64,000 nt of DNA from CAYRES01 sp964423425 (GTDB lineage Bacteria > Actinomycetota > Thermoleophilia > RBG-16-64-13). The translations under genes were made by a program, and so were the position numbers. The notes under the pieces are model-generated. The model saw only the letters and a program-made list of their open reading frames with translations, ran no database searches and was not told the DNA's origin. The stretch is taken from positions 135,559 through 199,558 of the forward strand of contig CAYRES010000005.1 of NCBI GenBank assembly GCA_964423425.1. The letters are read 5' to 3'. Shown here in pieces: positions 38,347-46,391 of the stretch. Each line of letters opens with the position of its first letter. Positions within the stretch are counted from its first letter, which is position 1.

Positions 38347-39134
38347 GGCTGCCCGGCTCCTCCCTCGCCCGCAGCGGGCCCGGGTTCGTAGGCGAGCGGG
38401 TCGGCGGCGGCGCACTCCTTGAAGGCAGCGAGACGGGCTTGGCAGGTGTCGCACACACCACACGCCGGCCGCCTGCCCTGGTAGCACGAATGGGTGAGAT
38501 GGTAAGGCACGCCGCGCGAGAGCCCGTAGCGCACGATGTCGCCCTTGCTCCACGAGACGAAGGGCGCACGGACCCGCAACCCATATTGCGTACCGAGGCG
38601 GACGGCTTGATCGGCTGCGTCGATGAATGCGGGACGGCAATCGGGATAACCGGTGTAGTCGTCGTGATGAACGGCTATCCACAGCTCAGACCGCCCGCCG
38701 AGATCGGCGAGCGAGGCGAGAAAGGCGAGAAACAGCAGGTTGCGTGCCGGCACATAGGAGGGAGCCACCCCTTGGGAGAGCGAGAGATCGCGGCCCTCCG
38801 GAAGACGTAGGCCGGGCTCGGTGAGCGCAGAGCCGTGAATGGTGGGAAGCTCCACTGCCTGGAGGGCGAGCCCGTAGTGTCGGGCGACGGCCTCAGCGGC
38901 CTCCACTTCCACGACATGCTTCTGTCCATAAAGGAAGGTGACCGCCTGCACGGACTCCGCCGGATGTCGCTCGAGCAGCCAACCAGCCAGGGTGGCCGAA
39001 TCGAGCCCACCACTCAGGAGCAGGTAGTGCTCGGGCCTGAGTTCGCCCGAAGACTCCTCCTCGTCGAGGAGGAAGATGTCGACCGTGTCCCACTCGGCGG
39101 CGCGCTGCACGAGCCTAACCCTCACCCCGCTCAT
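38343..39134 (-). CDS. queC: 7-cyano-7-deazaguanine synthase
   Basis: A 263-residue ATP-dependent amidation/dehydration enzyme producing preQ0. The PP-loop LLLSGGLDSATLAGWL is at about 39-54 and the zinc site HSCYQGRRPACGVCDTC (four cysteines) near 225-241. The SGGLDS loop normally lies close to the N-terminus; here about 38 residues precede it, an N-terminal extension of unknown role. The ATG at 39134 overlaps queF by 20 bases; a GTG at 39161 is possible. Confidence 0.93.
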   Translation of the reverse strand: MSGVRVRLVQRAAEWDTVDIFLLDEEESSGELRPEHYLLLSGGLDSATLAGWLLERHPAESVQAVTFLYGQKHVVEVEAAEAVARHYGLALQAVELPTIHGSALTEPGLRLPEGRDLSLSQGVAPSYVPARNLLFLAFLASLADLGGRSELWIAVHHDDYTGYPDCRPAFIDAADQAVRLGTQYGLRVRAPFVSWSKGDIVRYGLSRGVPYHLTHSCYQGRRPACGVCDTCQARLAAFKECAAADPLAYEPGPAAGEGGAGQP

Positions 39135-39564
39135 GGGCCCACACGCCGGGACCCTCCTCACGCTCCGGATGCTCCGCCACCCGTGACCTCCGGCCGTGCT
39201 CGGCCACCACCACAGTCTTGATGTTGCCTCGAACGGTGAAATCGCCTACGACCTTCATCCACGCCGGATCGAGCAACTGCACCAAGTCGTCGAGTATGAC
39301 GTTGACGGCCGCCTCGTGCGACACGGCCCTGTTGCGATAACCGTTGATATAGAGCTTGAGGCTCTTCAGTTCGACCACCTTCTCCTTGGGCTGGTACTTG
39401 ATACGGATGGTGGCGAAATCGGGGAAGCCCGAACGGGGGCAGAGACAGGTGAACTCGGGCAGAGTCAGGCGTATGAGATAGGGCCGATGGGGGGCCGGAT
39501 TGGGCCACGACTCAAGCCGGTTCTCCTCGATGGCCTGCTGCCCGTAGGGTTTGTCTTGAGACAC
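39115..39564 (-). CDS. queF: NADPH-dependent 7-cyano-7-deazaguanine reductase
   Basis: A 149-residue unimodular QueF reducing preQ0 to preQ1. FTCLCPRSGFPDFATI holds the catalytic Cys and Asp, and KVVELKSLKLYINGYRN with SHE is the substrate/NADPH region. The GTG at 39564 (GGAGGAG 6 bases upstream) is chosen; the frame continues upstream to 39741 but crosses a terminator hairpin. The C-terminus carries about 20 extra polar residues. First gene of the operon. A -10-like TATACA lies upstream near 39665, but no preQ1 riboswitch could be recognised. Confidence 0.93.
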   Translation of the reverse strand: MSQDKPYGQQAIEENRLESWPNPAPHRPYLIRLTLPEFTCLCPRSGFPDFATIRIKYQPKEKVVELKSLKLYINGYRNRAVSHEAAVNVILDDLVQLLDPAWMKVVGDFTVRGNIKTVVVAEHGRRSRVAEHPEREEGPGVWAHERGEG

Positions 39565-39692
39565 GAATCGCTCCTCCACACGATACCGGCCGGGGGCAAC
39601 CCGGTACTGCCTCACAGGAGGCGGCCCCAGAGCATGGACACCACCCCGTGGTGGCCGCCGTCTTTGTATAGTGTAGCGGCTTTTAAGAAGGC

Positions 39693-39727
39693 GGTGGCCC
39701 CGGCGCCTGAACGGCGCCGGGGCCACC
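39693..39727 (-). terminator. Terminator of the cold-shock gene
   Basis: A perfect 15-bp stem (39693-39707 with 39713-39727, GGTGGCCCCGGCGCC and complement) with loop TGAAC lies about 77 bases past the cold-shock stop. On the minus strand the stem is followed by GCCTTCTTAAAA. Confidence 0.75.
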
Positions 39728-39803
39728 TCACCTGCGTTCACTCGGCCGGTTGGTCTGAGCAGCCTTGGCCGTCAGCTCACCGTCCGCGGGAAGGATGGTC
39801 CTC

Positions 39804-40004
39804 TCAGCCTCGGCTGACGTTGGCGGCCTGCAGGCCTTTCGGACCTTGGACGATTTCGAAGGTGACCTTTTCACCTTCCGTCAGCGTGCGGAAACCATCA
39901 CCTGTGATGGCAGAGAAATGAACGAAGACGTCCTCTCCGCTTTCCCGCTCGATGAACCCGAAGCCTTTGGCATCGTTGAACCATTTGACCGTACCGGTCT
40001 CCAT
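39804..40004 (-). CDS. cspA: Cold-shock domain protein
   Basis: A 66-residue single OB-fold RNA/DNA chaperone. The RNP-1 motif KGFGFIE and RNP-2 motif VFVHFSAI are intact, and the N-terminus METGTVKWFNDAKGFGF is typical. The ATG has GGAGG upstream. A downstream stem-loop terminates it, and the 5' region (40005-40080) contains an AT-rich patch around TTTTTTAATT that may be part of the leader. Confidence 0.97.
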   Translation of the reverse strand: METGTVKWFNDAKGFGFIERESGEDVFVHFSAITGDGFRTLTEGEKVTFEIVQGPKGLQAANVSRG

Positions 40005-40349
40005 GCGCCGAACCTCCTAATGAGACTCCCCTCGGCGAAAGGGAATTAAAAAACGTACCGCTGTACATTGCTCCCCCAATCCCCGCGAAAAAGGTCGCCA
40101 GGAAAAGCTCCTGCCGACCCTGGGTACTGCAAGAACTCCGAACAGCACACACAGTGTCCCACAACTCAGAGCCCTCATCAAGAACCGCGGGAGAGAAATC
40201 AGCCGATATCGCTCGTGGATGAGGGCCGGGCCCACCTGCTCGACCGAGGGCGACGGCAGCCGGATCCGGTTTGCCGTCGCCGGGCGCCGGGAAGGATGAA
40301 GGCGCAACAGGCCCTTCTCGGCGAACCCGTCACCGGAGGTAGACCAGTC
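40005..40349. other. Divergent region between the cold-shock and universal stress genes, with a hairpin
   Basis: The 345-base region holds the leader of the cold-shock gene and the leader of the Usp gene. A perfect inverted repeat GGCGACGGCA (40249-40258 with 40272-40281) encloses CCGGATCCGG and lies 69-100 bases before the Usp ATG. No known riboswitch class is recognised. Confidence 0.45.
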
Positions 40350-40772
40350 ATGACCGAATGGAACGTGAAGACGATCATCGCCGGATACGATGGATCTCCG
40401 GGCGCCGACCGTGCCATCGAGCTCGCCGCCGCCCTCGCCAAGACCTATGCGGCCAAGGTGGTGGTCGTGAGCGCCTTTCCGCCGTATCCGAAGCTCACCG
40501 TACCCAAGCCGACCGACGACCTCGGCATCAAGGAAGCGATCGACTTGGCCGGTATCGCCGTGGAGAGACTGCGCGAGCGAGGAGTCGAGGCGGAACCAGA
40601 CGCGCCGGAGGGTCCATCGGCCGACGCCATTCTCAACGCGGCCGAGGCCCGCGAGGCCGACCTGATCATCGTGGGAGGTTTGGGGCACAGCCGGGTCGCC
40701 GGTCTGCTCTTGGGGTCCACATCCGAGAATGTGGCACGGCACTCCACGATTCCGGTTCTGATCGCCCGCTGA
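40350..40772 (+). CDS. uspA: Universal stress protein, ATP-binding type
   Basis: A 140-residue UspA-fold protein. KTIIAGYDGSPGADRAIE opens the domain, and the ATP-binding motif G-x2-G-x9-G-S is present as GGLGHSRVAGLLLGSTS. It probably binds ATP and modulates stress physiology. The ATG at 40350 has CCGGAGGT 9 bases upstream. An unknown membrane protein follows 4 bases after the stop, so the two are probably one transcript. Confidence 0.92.
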   Translation: MTEWNVKTIIAGYDGSPGADRAIELAAALAKTYAAKVVVVSAFPPYPKLTVPKPTDDLGIKEAIDLAGIAVERLRERGVEAEPDAPEGPSADAILNAAEAREADLIIVGGLGHSRVAGLLLGSTSENVARHSTIPVLIAR

Positions 40773-40776
40773 GCCC

Positions 40777-41556
40777 ATGAGCAGAGGCCCGGCACATAAC
40801 CCCAAGACCACCCGCTGGCTCCTGGTCGTGGCCGTCGCCCTCATCGCGACGTCCGCCCTCGTGTACGTACTCCACTATGTCATCTTCCGCGATGCCCATC
40901 ACATCTTCATCTACATGGTGCACGACATCGCCTTCGTGCCCTTCGAGGTACTGCTCACGGTGATCATCATCGAGCGTCTGCTGTCACGCCGGGAAAGCGC
41001 GGCTCTCGACCAGAAGCTCAACATGGTGGTGGGCGCCTTCTTCAGTGAGCTCGGCAACTCCCTCTTGAAGCTGTTCATTCCCGTCGTGACCGGAAACCAG
41101 GAGCTACGGCGCCGGCTGGACGTGAGCAAGAACTGGCAGGCCAAGGATTACGCAGAAGCCGTGGCTTTCACCCGCGGGCTTTCCTGCCACATCGACATGG
41201 ACGCCCTCAACCTCGAGGAGCTGAAAGACCGGTTGGTGAAGGCCCGGCCCTTCTTGCTCGGGCTCTTGGAGAACCCGGCGCTCTTGGAGAAGGACAGCTT
41301 CACCGACATGCTCTGGGCCGTCTTCCACCTCACTGAGGAGCTGGAGTTCCGGGATGATCTGGCCAACCTGCCCAAGAGTGACCGCGTGCACCTGGGGCTC
41401 GACGTGAAGCGGGCGTTCGAGAACTTGGCCCGGGAATGGGTCCTCTACACGAGACACCTGCAGAACAACTATCCCTATCTGTTCTCGCTGGTCGTGCGCA
41501 CTCACCCGTTCCAGGACCGGCCTTCGCCTCTGGTGGCCGACCAAGCCGGCGGCTGA
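40777..41556 (+). CDS. Unknown two-helix membrane protein coupled to Usp
   Basis: A 259-residue protein not recognised. Two hydrophobic helices (about 14-36 and 44-66) are followed by a cytoplasmic, helix-rich domain with segments KLNMVVGAFFSELGNSLLKL and MLWAVFHLTEELEFRDDL and a conserved-looking HLQNNYPYLFSLVVR end. It starts 4 bases after the Usp gene. Overall it looks like a membrane-anchored sensory or scaffold domain, but this is inference. Confidence 0.65.
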   Translation: MSRGPAHNPKTTRWLLVVAVALIATSALVYVLHYVIFRDAHHIFIYMVHDIAFVPFEVLLTVIIIERLLSRRESAALDQKLNMVVGAFFSELGNSLLKLFIPVVTGNQELRRRLDVSKNWQAKDYAEAVAFTRGLSCHIDMDALNLEELKDRLVKARPFLLGLLENPALLEKDSFTDMLWAVFHLTEELEFRDDLANLPKSDRVHLGLDVKRAFENLAREWVLYTRHLQNNYPYLFSLVVRTHPFQDRPSPLVADQAGG

Positions 41557-41629
41557 GCGAAGGAGGTGAGCCGACAGAACCGACGCCAATCAGGTGGGCG
41601 TCACAGACAGCGGCAACGCGAGGTAGTGC

Positions 41630-42004
41630 TCAAGCGGGCTCCACCCCGATCTCCGCCCCCTCGACCACTCCATTGAGCAGCCTCGCCTCACCCACGATGC
41701 GCCCCACGGGGTTGACGTCGCTGTAGGCTTCCGGGGCTTCGCCCCGGCTCACCGGCGTCGGTCCGAAGAAGAGGCAGAGCGCCGGGCCGGCCGGCCAGTA
41801 GGCGACCTCTCCCACCTCCATAACCGTGCGCGAGTCCCCCGCCTGCCCCACGTGCACATCGATGTCGAAGAATATCTCATCGCCCCAACGATGTGCCCGC
41901 GCCCTCAGCGGAAGGGCCTCCCACACGGCGCGGGCCGTGTGGGACTGATTGAGTTCCGCCTCCACCACCACTCCTCCCGCTTCGATCCTGATTCTACCCG
42001 GCAT
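41630..42004 (-). CDS. Cyclophilin-like (TM1367/DUF3830-type) protein
   Basis: A 124-residue beta-barrel protein. The pattern AELNQSHTARAVWEALPLRA, WGDEIFFDIDV, EVGEVAYWPAGPALCLFFG and PVGRIVGEARLL matches the TM1367-like cyclophilin-fold family. These lack proline-isomerase residues and have no established role. AAAGGGGG precedes the ATG at 42004. It stands alone between convergent and same-strand genes. Confidence 0.8.
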   Translation of the reverse strand: MPGRIRIEAGGVVVEAELNQSHTARAVWEALPLRARAHRWGDEIFFDIDVHVGQAGDSRTVMEVGEVAYWPAGPALCLFFGPTPVSRGEAPEAYSDVNPVGRIVGEARLLNGVVEGAEIGVEPA

Positions 42005-42068
42005 GACGATGATCCCCCTTTGTTATCTGCTCCCCGTGTGTTCGCGTCCGCGTGACGGCCCTCACCGG

Positions 42069-42545
42069 TCACCGCACGCGCCGTCTCACCAGATGATGCA
42101 CCGCGCCTGAACGAGCGCCTTTCGACAGGGGCCTCTCTCCTCTCGCCGACTTATCCGTTCGGGCACAGTAACCCGCGGCGAGAAACGCCCGGCGCGACGG
42201 CTCGTTACCCCTGCCCACGTAGGCATGGATGCATTCCACGGGCTGCTCCCGAAAACACGCTTCCGATCCCCGGTCGACGAGCTGCCCACCCAGGCCCCGG
42301 CCCCGAGCCTGAGGCACGAGCGCAACCGACGCGACCGCCTCCCGGGTGCCTGGGTTCAGGTCGAATCTTATCCAGCCCACGTAGCTTCCACGGGCATCGA
42401 AACCAACGTACAGCAGGCGGTCGGTCCGGAGAGATGCACGTGCGCTCCACATCGCCGAGAAGACGCTCCGCCCTTCGAGGGTGCGGCGGAGGCGGGGGAG
42501 GTCTTCGCGTGTGGCGGGACGAACGATCAGACGAGAACCCACCAT
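42069..42545 (-). CDS. GNAT family N-acetyltransferase
   Basis: A 158-residue acetyltransferase. The acetyl-CoA loop VPQARGRGLGGQLVDRGSEA (Q-x-R-G-x-G) is at about 86-105, preceded by VASVALVP and followed by AYVGRGNEPSRRAFLAAGYC. The ATG at 42545 was chosen for its upstream GGAG and because the family motif LIVRPATREDLPRL begins there; the longer frame overlaps the M20 gene. Substrate unknown. Confidence 0.85.
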   Translation of the reverse strand: MVGSRLIVRPATREDLPRLRRTLEGRSVFSAMWSARASLRTDRLLYVGFDARGSYVGWIRFDLNPGTREAVASVALVPQARGRGLGGQLVDRGSEACFREQPVECIHAYVGRGNEPSRRAFLAAGYCARTDKSARGERPLSKGARSGAVHHLVRRRVR

Positions 42546-42561
42546 GCGCGAGACTCCGAGC

Positions 42562-43833
42562 CTATTGGCCGCGGACGAATAGATGGGCGAACACCAAGGC
42601 ATCGTGGAGCATATTGTCGATGATGCAGTACTCGTTGGGCTGGTGGGCCACGTCATCCATGGTCGACCAGGCGACAGCGGGAATGCCCCGCCGCCGGAAG
42701 AGAGCGGCCACCGTACCTCCGCCGATGCCGCCGGCTTTGGGCTCGACGCCTCTCACCTGGCGCACGGCCTCGGCCAGGATCATGGTGATGGGTGCGTCCA
42801 CCGGGGTGGGAGGAGCAGCCACTTCGGCCGTCGGGTAGCTGATGTCGATGTCGACCTGGAACTCATCGGCCACCACTCCCGCTTCGTCTCCGATGACGGC
42901 TTTCACGTCTTCCACATCGAGGGAAGGCAGGATCCGGCAGTCGAAGTAGAACATGTCCACACCGGGGATGGTGTTGACATTGGGAACCGTGGCCTCGCGC
43001 TTGGTGGGTTCGAAGGTAGACGCGGGAGGGAAGAACAGGGGATCCTCACACGGGAAGCGCTCGTGCAGGCGTTCGTCCAACCTCACGGTGAGGTGGGCGG
43101 CGGCTCGATGTGCGTTCGTGCCGGCGTGAGGCATGGCCGCGTGCGCCTGACGGCCGCGGACGGTGACCCGACAGTGCAGAATCGACTTCTCCGCCACCTC
43201 TATGAATGCGCCGTCGGGGCTGCCGAAATCAGGCACCACGACCAAGTCCTCAGGCCGTACCAAGTCCGGCTCCACCGTGAGCACGTGCTCTATGCCGTGT
43301 GTGTTGCCCGTCTCCTCGTCGGCCACGAAGAGGAGTCCCACGTCGGTGGTGGGACGCAGCTGCTCGTCGGCCAGCGCTCGGACCGCGCACAACATGCTGA
43401 CGATGGCCTGCTGGTTGTCCTCGGTGCCCCGTCCGTAGATCCTCCCGTCCTCGACCACCGCTTGAAAGGGAGGCGTACTCCACAGACTCTCCTCACCAGG
43501 AGGTACCGTGTCCAAGTGCGCCATGACCCACACCGTGGGCGAGGGTTCGTACCCCTCGATGCGCAGGGCCAGGTTGGGCCGCATGCCGGGGAAGGCCCTG
43601 GTGTCGGGAGAATCGAAGTGGGCCACCGGTCCGAGACGGAGGGACTCGATGAATTCGGTGAGGTACCGTGAACGTTCCCACTCGCCCCCGCCGCCGTTGT
43701 CCGGACCGACAGCCGAGAGCGCCGTGATGTCCGCCATGAGGCCGACCATGGCGTTGCGCAGGCCCTCAATGCGCCAGCGCAGCCGGTCAGAGAGAGCCGG
43801 GGACACCGAGTATGCGGGAGCCTGCCCCTTCAT
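42562..43833 (-). CDS. M20 family metallopeptidase/deacylase
   Basis: A 423-residue di-zinc hydrolase. Metal and catalytic motifs: VMAHLDTVPPG (His and Asp), GRGTEDNQQAIVSM (bridging Asp), ADEETGNTHG (catalytic Glu plus ligand Glu), VVVPDFGSPDG, and the final ligand His in DDVAHQPNEYC. It resembles the ArgE/DapE/dipeptidase group; the exact amide substrate cannot be told. The GNAT gene follows 16 bases downstream. Confidence 0.88.
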   Translation of the reverse strand: MKGQAPAYSVSPALSDRLRWRIEGLRNAMVGLMADITALSAVGPDNGGGGEWERSRYLTEFIESLRLGPVAHFDSPDTRAFPGMRPNLALRIEGYEPSPTVWVMAHLDTVPPGEESLWSTPPFQAVVEDGRIYGRGTEDNQQAIVSMLCAVRALADEQLRPTTDVGLLFVADEETGNTHGIEHVLTVEPDLVRPEDLVVVPDFGSPDGAFIEVAEKSILHCRVTVRGRQAHAAMPHAGTNAHRAAAHLTVRLDERLHERFPCEDPLFFPPASTFEPTKREATVPNVNTIPGVDMFYFDCRILPSLDVEDVKAVIGDEAGVVADEFQVDIDISYPTAEVAAPPTPVDAPITMILAEAVRQVRGVEPKAGGIGGGTVAALFRRRGIPAVAWSTMDDVAHQPNEYCIIDNMLHDALVFAHLFVRGQ

Positions 43834-43843
43834 GGATGGCTAT

Positions 43844-45517
43844 CTACCCCGGCTCTGACGGGCTCAATCGCGGGTGCTTCTCGAAGAAACTCCAGATGAG
43901 GCGCGAGGCATCGATGTCCCAGGAGGTTCTCCCCACCATAGGAGTCCCTTCACCGGTACCTGCCGTCGGACTCCCCGGCCACGCGTGGCCACCCCCTTCA
44001 ATCACGTAGAGTTCGATCTCCGGGGTGGCCCCCTCCACGCCGCCCTCACCCCCCAAGCGGTGCAGCCACACTCTCGTGCCGTCTCCGGGATGGCGGTCGG
44101 GGAGAACGCGGACCTCATACCCGTTCAGGATTCGGCTACCGCTACCAAGACCGGTGTGAACACCACCGCTTCCCGCGGGAGAACCACTCACGGCCGACCA
44201 CGCCGCAATGGTGTCGTCGACAGACAGCAGGTTGAGGTTCATGAAGCCTATCGTGCCTCCCTCGAAGGGAACCACCGGATCCTCCGTGCCGTGGAAGGCT
44301 ATGAGCGGCACCGAGCAACCGGGCTCAAGGGAGCGTGCCAGTGGCTCGGGCAGCGTCCCTGCCACCGAGCCGATGGCCGCGAACGTCTCGGGGCGCTCGG
44401 CCCCCAAGCGGTAGCTGAACATCCCCCCGTTCGAGAACCCGGCGGCATAGACCCGGGTCTCATCGATGCGGTAGGTGGCGGAGAGACGCTCTATCAACAC
44501 GTCGACGAAAGCCACATCGTCACGTGAGGCTTGATCGAAGGGCGAGTCGGGGCGGAAGAATCCGGCATTCCAGCGCCGCCCCACGCCATCCGGGTACGCC
44601 ACGATGAAACCTTCTTCCTCGGAGAGTTCGCTGAAACCCGTCTGTTCAGCCATCTCGGCACCCGTGTCGAGTACGCCGTGGAACACAAGCACCAAGGGCA
44701 CAGGCTGCGGCTCGGGGGCGGAGGCATAGCTCCTGGGGATGTGCAGGAGAAAGGTGCGCCTTCCGTCGGCGACAAACATGTGGCCGTACACGTCGCCAGA
44801 AGCCACCCGGTCGCGGGCGGCGAGCGTGCGAAACACCACCGCCACCGCCTGCGCACGAAGAAGAGGTTCGTCCGCAGCGAGCCGGCCCTGTTCGTCGCCT
44901 CGGAACACACCGCAGGACACCAGATAGGCCAGTGCGTCACGCTGGGCCGGTGGAAGAAGAGCGGCGTCGGAGTAGGAGTCGAGGGCGCCGCCGACCTTCG
45001 CCTCCGCGAAGGCCGCGCGCACGCTCGAAACGGGCGCTCCGCCGGCGCCCGTGGCGGCGCCCGCCTCAGCTCCCTCCCCCACTCCCACCAGATACTCGGC
45101 CAAGATGACGGCCGCCTCTCCACGGGTCAGGGGCGGTGCGGACACGCCAGCCTCGGGCTCTCTCGGCGTACCCTGTTGCTCGGCACCTCCCATCTCCACA
45201 CCAAGCGCCCGGCCGGCCCGGGCCACGAAGCGCTCCAGGGTCTCCGGCTCATAGGGCCGGAAGGAGCCATCGGGGAACCCTGTGTAGACGGTGGACGCCA
45301 GGGCAGCCGTCAGGCCGTAGTCCGCCGCCCAGCGCTCCTCGGGCATGTCGGCCCATGGCCCGGAGGCCGAGGCGATACTGAACAGCATGACAAGCAGCAA
45401 CCCGACGGCAAGAAACACCGCACCACCCACCCGCCTCCGAACGACGGCGTGGGCGGGCTTCAGCAAGCGCTCCGGGAACTGCCCCAAGACGGCTTTCTCG
45501 CGCATATGCTCACGCAT
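43844..45517 (-). CDS. Surface esterase (LpqC/PHB depolymerase type) with SLH domains
   Basis: A 557-residue exported protein. An N-terminal hydrophobic helix (33-52) is followed by S-layer homology-like repeats (about 55-240; motifs WAADYGLTAALASTVYTGFP, GSFRPYEPETLERF, RGEAAVILAEYLVG, DALAYLVSCGVFRGDEQGRL). The catalytic alpha/beta-hydrolase domain has VFHGVLDTGAEM (oxyanion), the nucleophile elbow AAGFSNGGMFSY, FHGTEDPVVPFEGG (Asp) and GGGHAWPG (His). It probably attaches non-covalently to wall polymers and hydrolyses polyesters or feruloyl-type esters. A second start lies at 45505; the ribosome site is weak for both. Confidence 0.85.
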   Translation of the reverse strand: MREHMREKAVLGQFPERLLKPAHAVVRRRVGGAVFLAVGLLLVMLFSIASASGPWADMPEERWAADYGLTAALASTVYTGFPDGSFRPYEPETLERFVARAGRALGVEMGGAEQQGTPREPEAGVSAPPLTRGEAAVILAEYLVGVGEGAEAGAATGAGGAPVSSVRAAFAEAKVGGALDSYSDAALLPPAQRDALAYLVSCGVFRGDEQGRLAADEPLLRAQAVAVVFRTLAARDRVASGDVYGHMFVADGRRTFLLHIPRSYASAPEPQPVPLVLVFHGVLDTGAEMAEQTGFSELSEEEGFIVAYPDGVGRRWNAGFFRPDSPFDQASRDDVAFVDVLIERLSATYRIDETRVYAAGFSNGGMFSYRLGAERPETFAAIGSVAGTLPEPLARSLEPGCSVPLIAFHGTEDPVVPFEGGTIGFMNLNLLSVDDTIAAWSAVSGSPAGSGGVHTGLGSGSRILNGYEVRVLPDRHPGDGTRVWLHRLGGEGGVEGATPEIELYVIEGGGHAWPGSPTAGTGEGTPMVGRTSWDIDASRLIWSFFEKHPRLSPSEPG

Positions 45518-45648
45518 GTGCCGCCGACCCTATGAACTTCACCTGCACCTTTATTCTTCACTTCCTCTATAGTTCTTGCCCTATAACAATACGGCAGGGA
45601 GCCGCTTCGTGACGAGACCGCCTCCCAGACCATGGAGAAAGGAACCCC

Positions 45649-45897
45649 ATGTCTGCAAACAGCCGCTGGTATGTGATAGCCGCCGTGGTCTTCTTGGTGC
45701 TCGCCGTCATCGGACTGGTGCGCCAGAACTGGGTCGAAGCCGGCCTGTGGCTTCTCGTCGCCGGCGGCTTGGGGCTGTCGCCATTGGGCGCCCGGCCCGG
45801 ATGGGCCGGGCGCATCAAGGTCATCCAGACAATCGTGCTACTCGCCGCCATCGCATTGCTGGCGGCCCGCCTGTGGTGGGGATGGGGTCTCTCATGA
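45649..45897 (+). CDS. Small membrane protein, three helices
   Basis: An 82-residue hydrophobic protein with helices at about 7-24, 27-45 and 58-78. No family is recognised. GAGAAAGGA lies 5 bases before the ATG. It is monocistronic between two minus-strand genes. Confidence 0.6.
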   Translation: MSANSRWYVIAAVVFLVLAVIGLVRQNWVEAGLWLLVAGGLGLSPLGARPGWAGRIKVIQTIVLLAAIALLAARLWWGWGLS

Positions 45898-45959
45898 GAC
45901 CAGCGGCACGCACAACCGTCGTGTTCTAGGTCAGCCTCACAATTTATCCAGCCCGACAA

Positions 45960-46355
45960 TCAGTCCAGCCCCACGATCGCCGACACTTCGATGAGTGCAT
46001 CCTTGGGCAGCCCAGAGACTTCCACGGTCTCACGGGCAGGCGGACCGGCCTCCGGATCGGACTCGAAGTAGCCCGCATACACCGTGTTGAAGACGGGGAA
46101 GTCATCGAGGTTCGACAAGTAGCAGGTGGTCTTCAACACATTTTGCAGGCTTCCGCCGCCGGCCTCGATGACCGCCCTCAGATTGTGGAGCACCTGCTCC
46201 GCCTGCTCACCCACCTTGCTCGACACCATCGCCCCGGTCACCGGATCGAGCGGGAGCGTGCCGCTCACGAACAGCAGGTTGCCGTACCGCACAGCCTGCG
46301 AGTAAGGACCTATGGCCGCAGGAGCATTGGCGGTGGACACGATCTCCTTCTTCAT
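45960..46355 (-). CDS. ridA: RidA family enamine/imine deaminase
   Basis: A 131-residue trimeric YjgF/YER057c/UK114 protein that hydrolyses reactive enamines from PLP enzymes. Family signatures: APAAIGPYSQAVRYGNLLFV, SGTLPLDP, the catalytic Arg in PPARETVEVSGLPKDALIE, and the conserved E of the last strand. The ATG at 46355 has GAGAGGAG 5 bases upstream. It follows the CooS gene by 36 bases on the same strand. Confidence 0.93.
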   Translation of the reverse strand: MKKEIVSTANAPAAIGPYSQAVRYGNLLFVSGTLPLDPVTGAMVSSKVGEQAEQVLHNLRAVIEAGGGSLQNVLKTTCYLSNLDDFPVFNTVYAGYFESDPEAGPPARETVEVSGLPKDALIEVSAIVGLD

Positions 46356-46391
46356 GTGCGCTCCTCTCATCCCCTCACTCTTGGTCGTATC

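Noticed and set aside
39565..39692. preQ1 riboswitch before queF
   Set aside because: No CUA-rich aptamer or matching consensus was visible; only a weak -10-like box (TATACA).
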